Below, in pieces: positions 6,198-7,180 of a stretch of DNA of 7,180 nucleotides; position 1 is the stretch's first letter; each line of letters begins with the position of its first letter. Both the position numbers and the translations under genes were made by a program. The DNA comes from Candidatus Omnitrophota bacterium (GTDB lineage Bacteria; Omnitrophota; Gorgyraeia; JAGLLT01): positions 1 to 7,180 of the forward strand of contig DAOVNW010000049.1 of assembly GCA_030630095.1 (NCBI GenBank). Reading direction: 5' to 3'. The notes below the pieces were generated by a model. That model did not search any database. It was not told the origin of the DNA and saw only the letters and a list, made by a program, of their open reading frames with translations.

Positions 6198-7180
6198 CTT
6201 CTTTGTGCCCTAAAGAGGTTAAATTGCCGGCTGAAAGGGTTTTATCCACTAATTCCTTACCCAATCTATTTGTTAAAAAGTCTTTAATAGACTTTCCTTG
6301 TGAAGACGAGAACTCCTTAAGGAGTTTTGTTGCCTTTTCATAGCCGATAACCGGTAAAAAGGCGGTTATAATCGCGAGGCTACTTTCCACAGCTTCTACA
6401 TGCCTGCTGTTCCCCGCCTGAATAGCCGTAACACAAGAGGCAAAAACGTTATTAATTTCTATCAGTATATCGAGAGACTCTAAAACCGCGTGAGACAATA
6501 AAGGCATAAACTCGTTAATCTGAAAGGTGCCGCGTGAGGCCGCTTCGGTAACGAGTAAATCATTGGCGATAACTTTAAGCCCCGCCTGAATAGCCGCTTC
6601 CATAATTACCGGATTAATTTTCCCCGGCATAATGGAAGAACCTGTCTGCGCTTTAGGAAGCTCTATCTCTTTAAAAAGGTGAAGCAGTCTTAAGTCGTTA
6701 GCAATCTTTATCAAATTTTGCGCGTGCGCCTTGAGAATACCTGAAACTTCAACAAAGGAATCACTGTTAGCAGTTTGATCAACCAGATTTTCTCCCCGCG
6801 TCAGGCCCAGCCCTGTTAGCTCACGCAGCTTCTCAATAACCAAAAATATATAACTCCTGGGCGCCGTCAGGCCGGTGCCAACTGCCGTGCCCCCTATGTT
6901 CACCGTTCGGACGCGTTCTTCACACTTAAAAACCCGCCATCTGTCTCTGGCAAAAGCTCCGGCAAAGGCTGAGAACTCAGCTCCCAGCGTCATCGGAACC
7001 GCCTCCTGAAGCTCAGTGCGGCCAATCTTTACAATGCCGGCAAACTCCTTTTCTTTTTTCTGAAAGGCACCCTGCAGTAACGCAATGGCCGCGCTTAACT
7101 TTTTTAGCTGAAAAATCACAGCCACCTTAACCGCGGTTGGATAGACATCGTTGGTTGACTGGTGCAGGTTAAGCGTTTCA
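6181..7180 (-). CDS. aspA: Aspartase/fumarase-superfamily lyase in the hyd operon, probable aspartate ammonia-lyase (5' end outside the window)
   Basis: The frame is open from the right edge (7179) to TAA at 6181-6183, giving 333 residues. The true start is upstream of the window; the GTG at 7123-7125 is internal, because conserved sequence (LNLHQSTNDVYPTA) precedes it. Superfamily motifs in order are QSTND, GRTELQEAVPMTLG, VGTGLTAP and the catalytic signature GSSIMPGKINP. Roughly the first 130 residues of a normal lyase are missing. The AVPMTLG block and the overall sequence fit aspartate ammonia-lyase (aspartate to fumarate plus ammonium) better than fumarase, but specificity is not proven. 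Two unusual points: the loop before the catalytic segment is about five residues shorter than usual (DLRLLHLFKEIELP, lacking SGPRxG), and Glu replaces the common Gln or His in GRTxLQ. The gene overlaps hydF by 17 bp. aspA-like genes are known beside hydEFG in other anaerobes, so a supporting role such as ammonium supply is plausible. Confidence 0.85.
   Translation of the reverse strand, partial: ETLNLHQSTNDVYPTAVKVAVIFQLKKLSAAIALLQGAFQKKEKEFAGIVKIGRTELQEAVPMTLGAEFSAFAGAFARDRWRVFKCEERVRTVNIGGTAVGTGLTAPRSYIFLVIEKLRELTGLGLTRGENLVDQTANSDSFVEVSGILKAHAQNLIKIANDLRLLHLFKEIELPKAQTGSSIMPGKINPVIMEAAIQAGLKVIANDLLVTEAASRGTFQINEFMPLLSHAVLESLDILIEINNVFASCVTAIQAGNSRHVEAVESSLAIITAFLPVIGYEKATKLLKEFSSSQGKSIKDFLTNRLGKELVDKTLSAGNLTSLGHKEDAENT

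Overview
All six genes in this window lie on the minus strand. In transcription order (right to left) they are a partial aspartase/fumarase-family lyase (aspA-like), hydF, hydG, hydE, a fused pabB-pabC gene, and the 5' part of dnaX. hydF, hydG and hydE are the three dedicated maturases that build the organometallic 2Fe subcluster of [FeFe]-hydrogenase, so the source is very likely an anaerobic, hydrogen-metabolising bacterium. The phylum cannot be fixed from the sequence. The AT-rich, heptamer-like intergenic DNA is reminiscent of uncultivated candidate-phylum genomes (Omnitrophota-like), but that is only an impression.

Layout. Positions 7180-4953 hold the lyase and hydF, which overlap by 17 bp. 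hydG follows after 22 bp and hydE after a further 48 bp, so 7180-2408 looks like one operon. A 181-bp non-coding stretch (2227-2407) separates it from pabBC and dnaX. That stretch contains a 130-bp imperfect palindrome made of A-tract and T-tract heptads. pabBC (415-2226) and dnaX (406 to beyond base 1) are 8 bp apart, and the dnaX ribosome-binding site lies across the pabBC stop codon.

How the genes work together. HydG makes CO and cyanide from tyrosine and loads them on an iron-cysteine synthon. HydE processes that synthon, and HydF is the GTPase scaffold on which the 2Fe unit is completed and passed to the hydrogenase. The lyase could supply ammonium for the bridging amine of the dithiomethylamine ligand; this is inference from position. 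The PabB-PabC fusion makes p-aminobenzoate for folate, and DnaX is the replication clamp-loader ATPase; neither has an obvious link to hydrogenase assembly.

The most notable observation is in HydG. The C-terminal CX2CX22C motif, which binds the auxiliary cluster with its dangler iron, has Gly414 in place of the middle cysteine, and a new cysteine (Cys417) sits three residues later. HydE also lacks its optional second-cluster cysteines. The lyase has a shortened loop before its catalytic GSSIMPGK segment and a Glu where aspartases usually have Gln or His. No hydrogenase structural gene is visible in the window.
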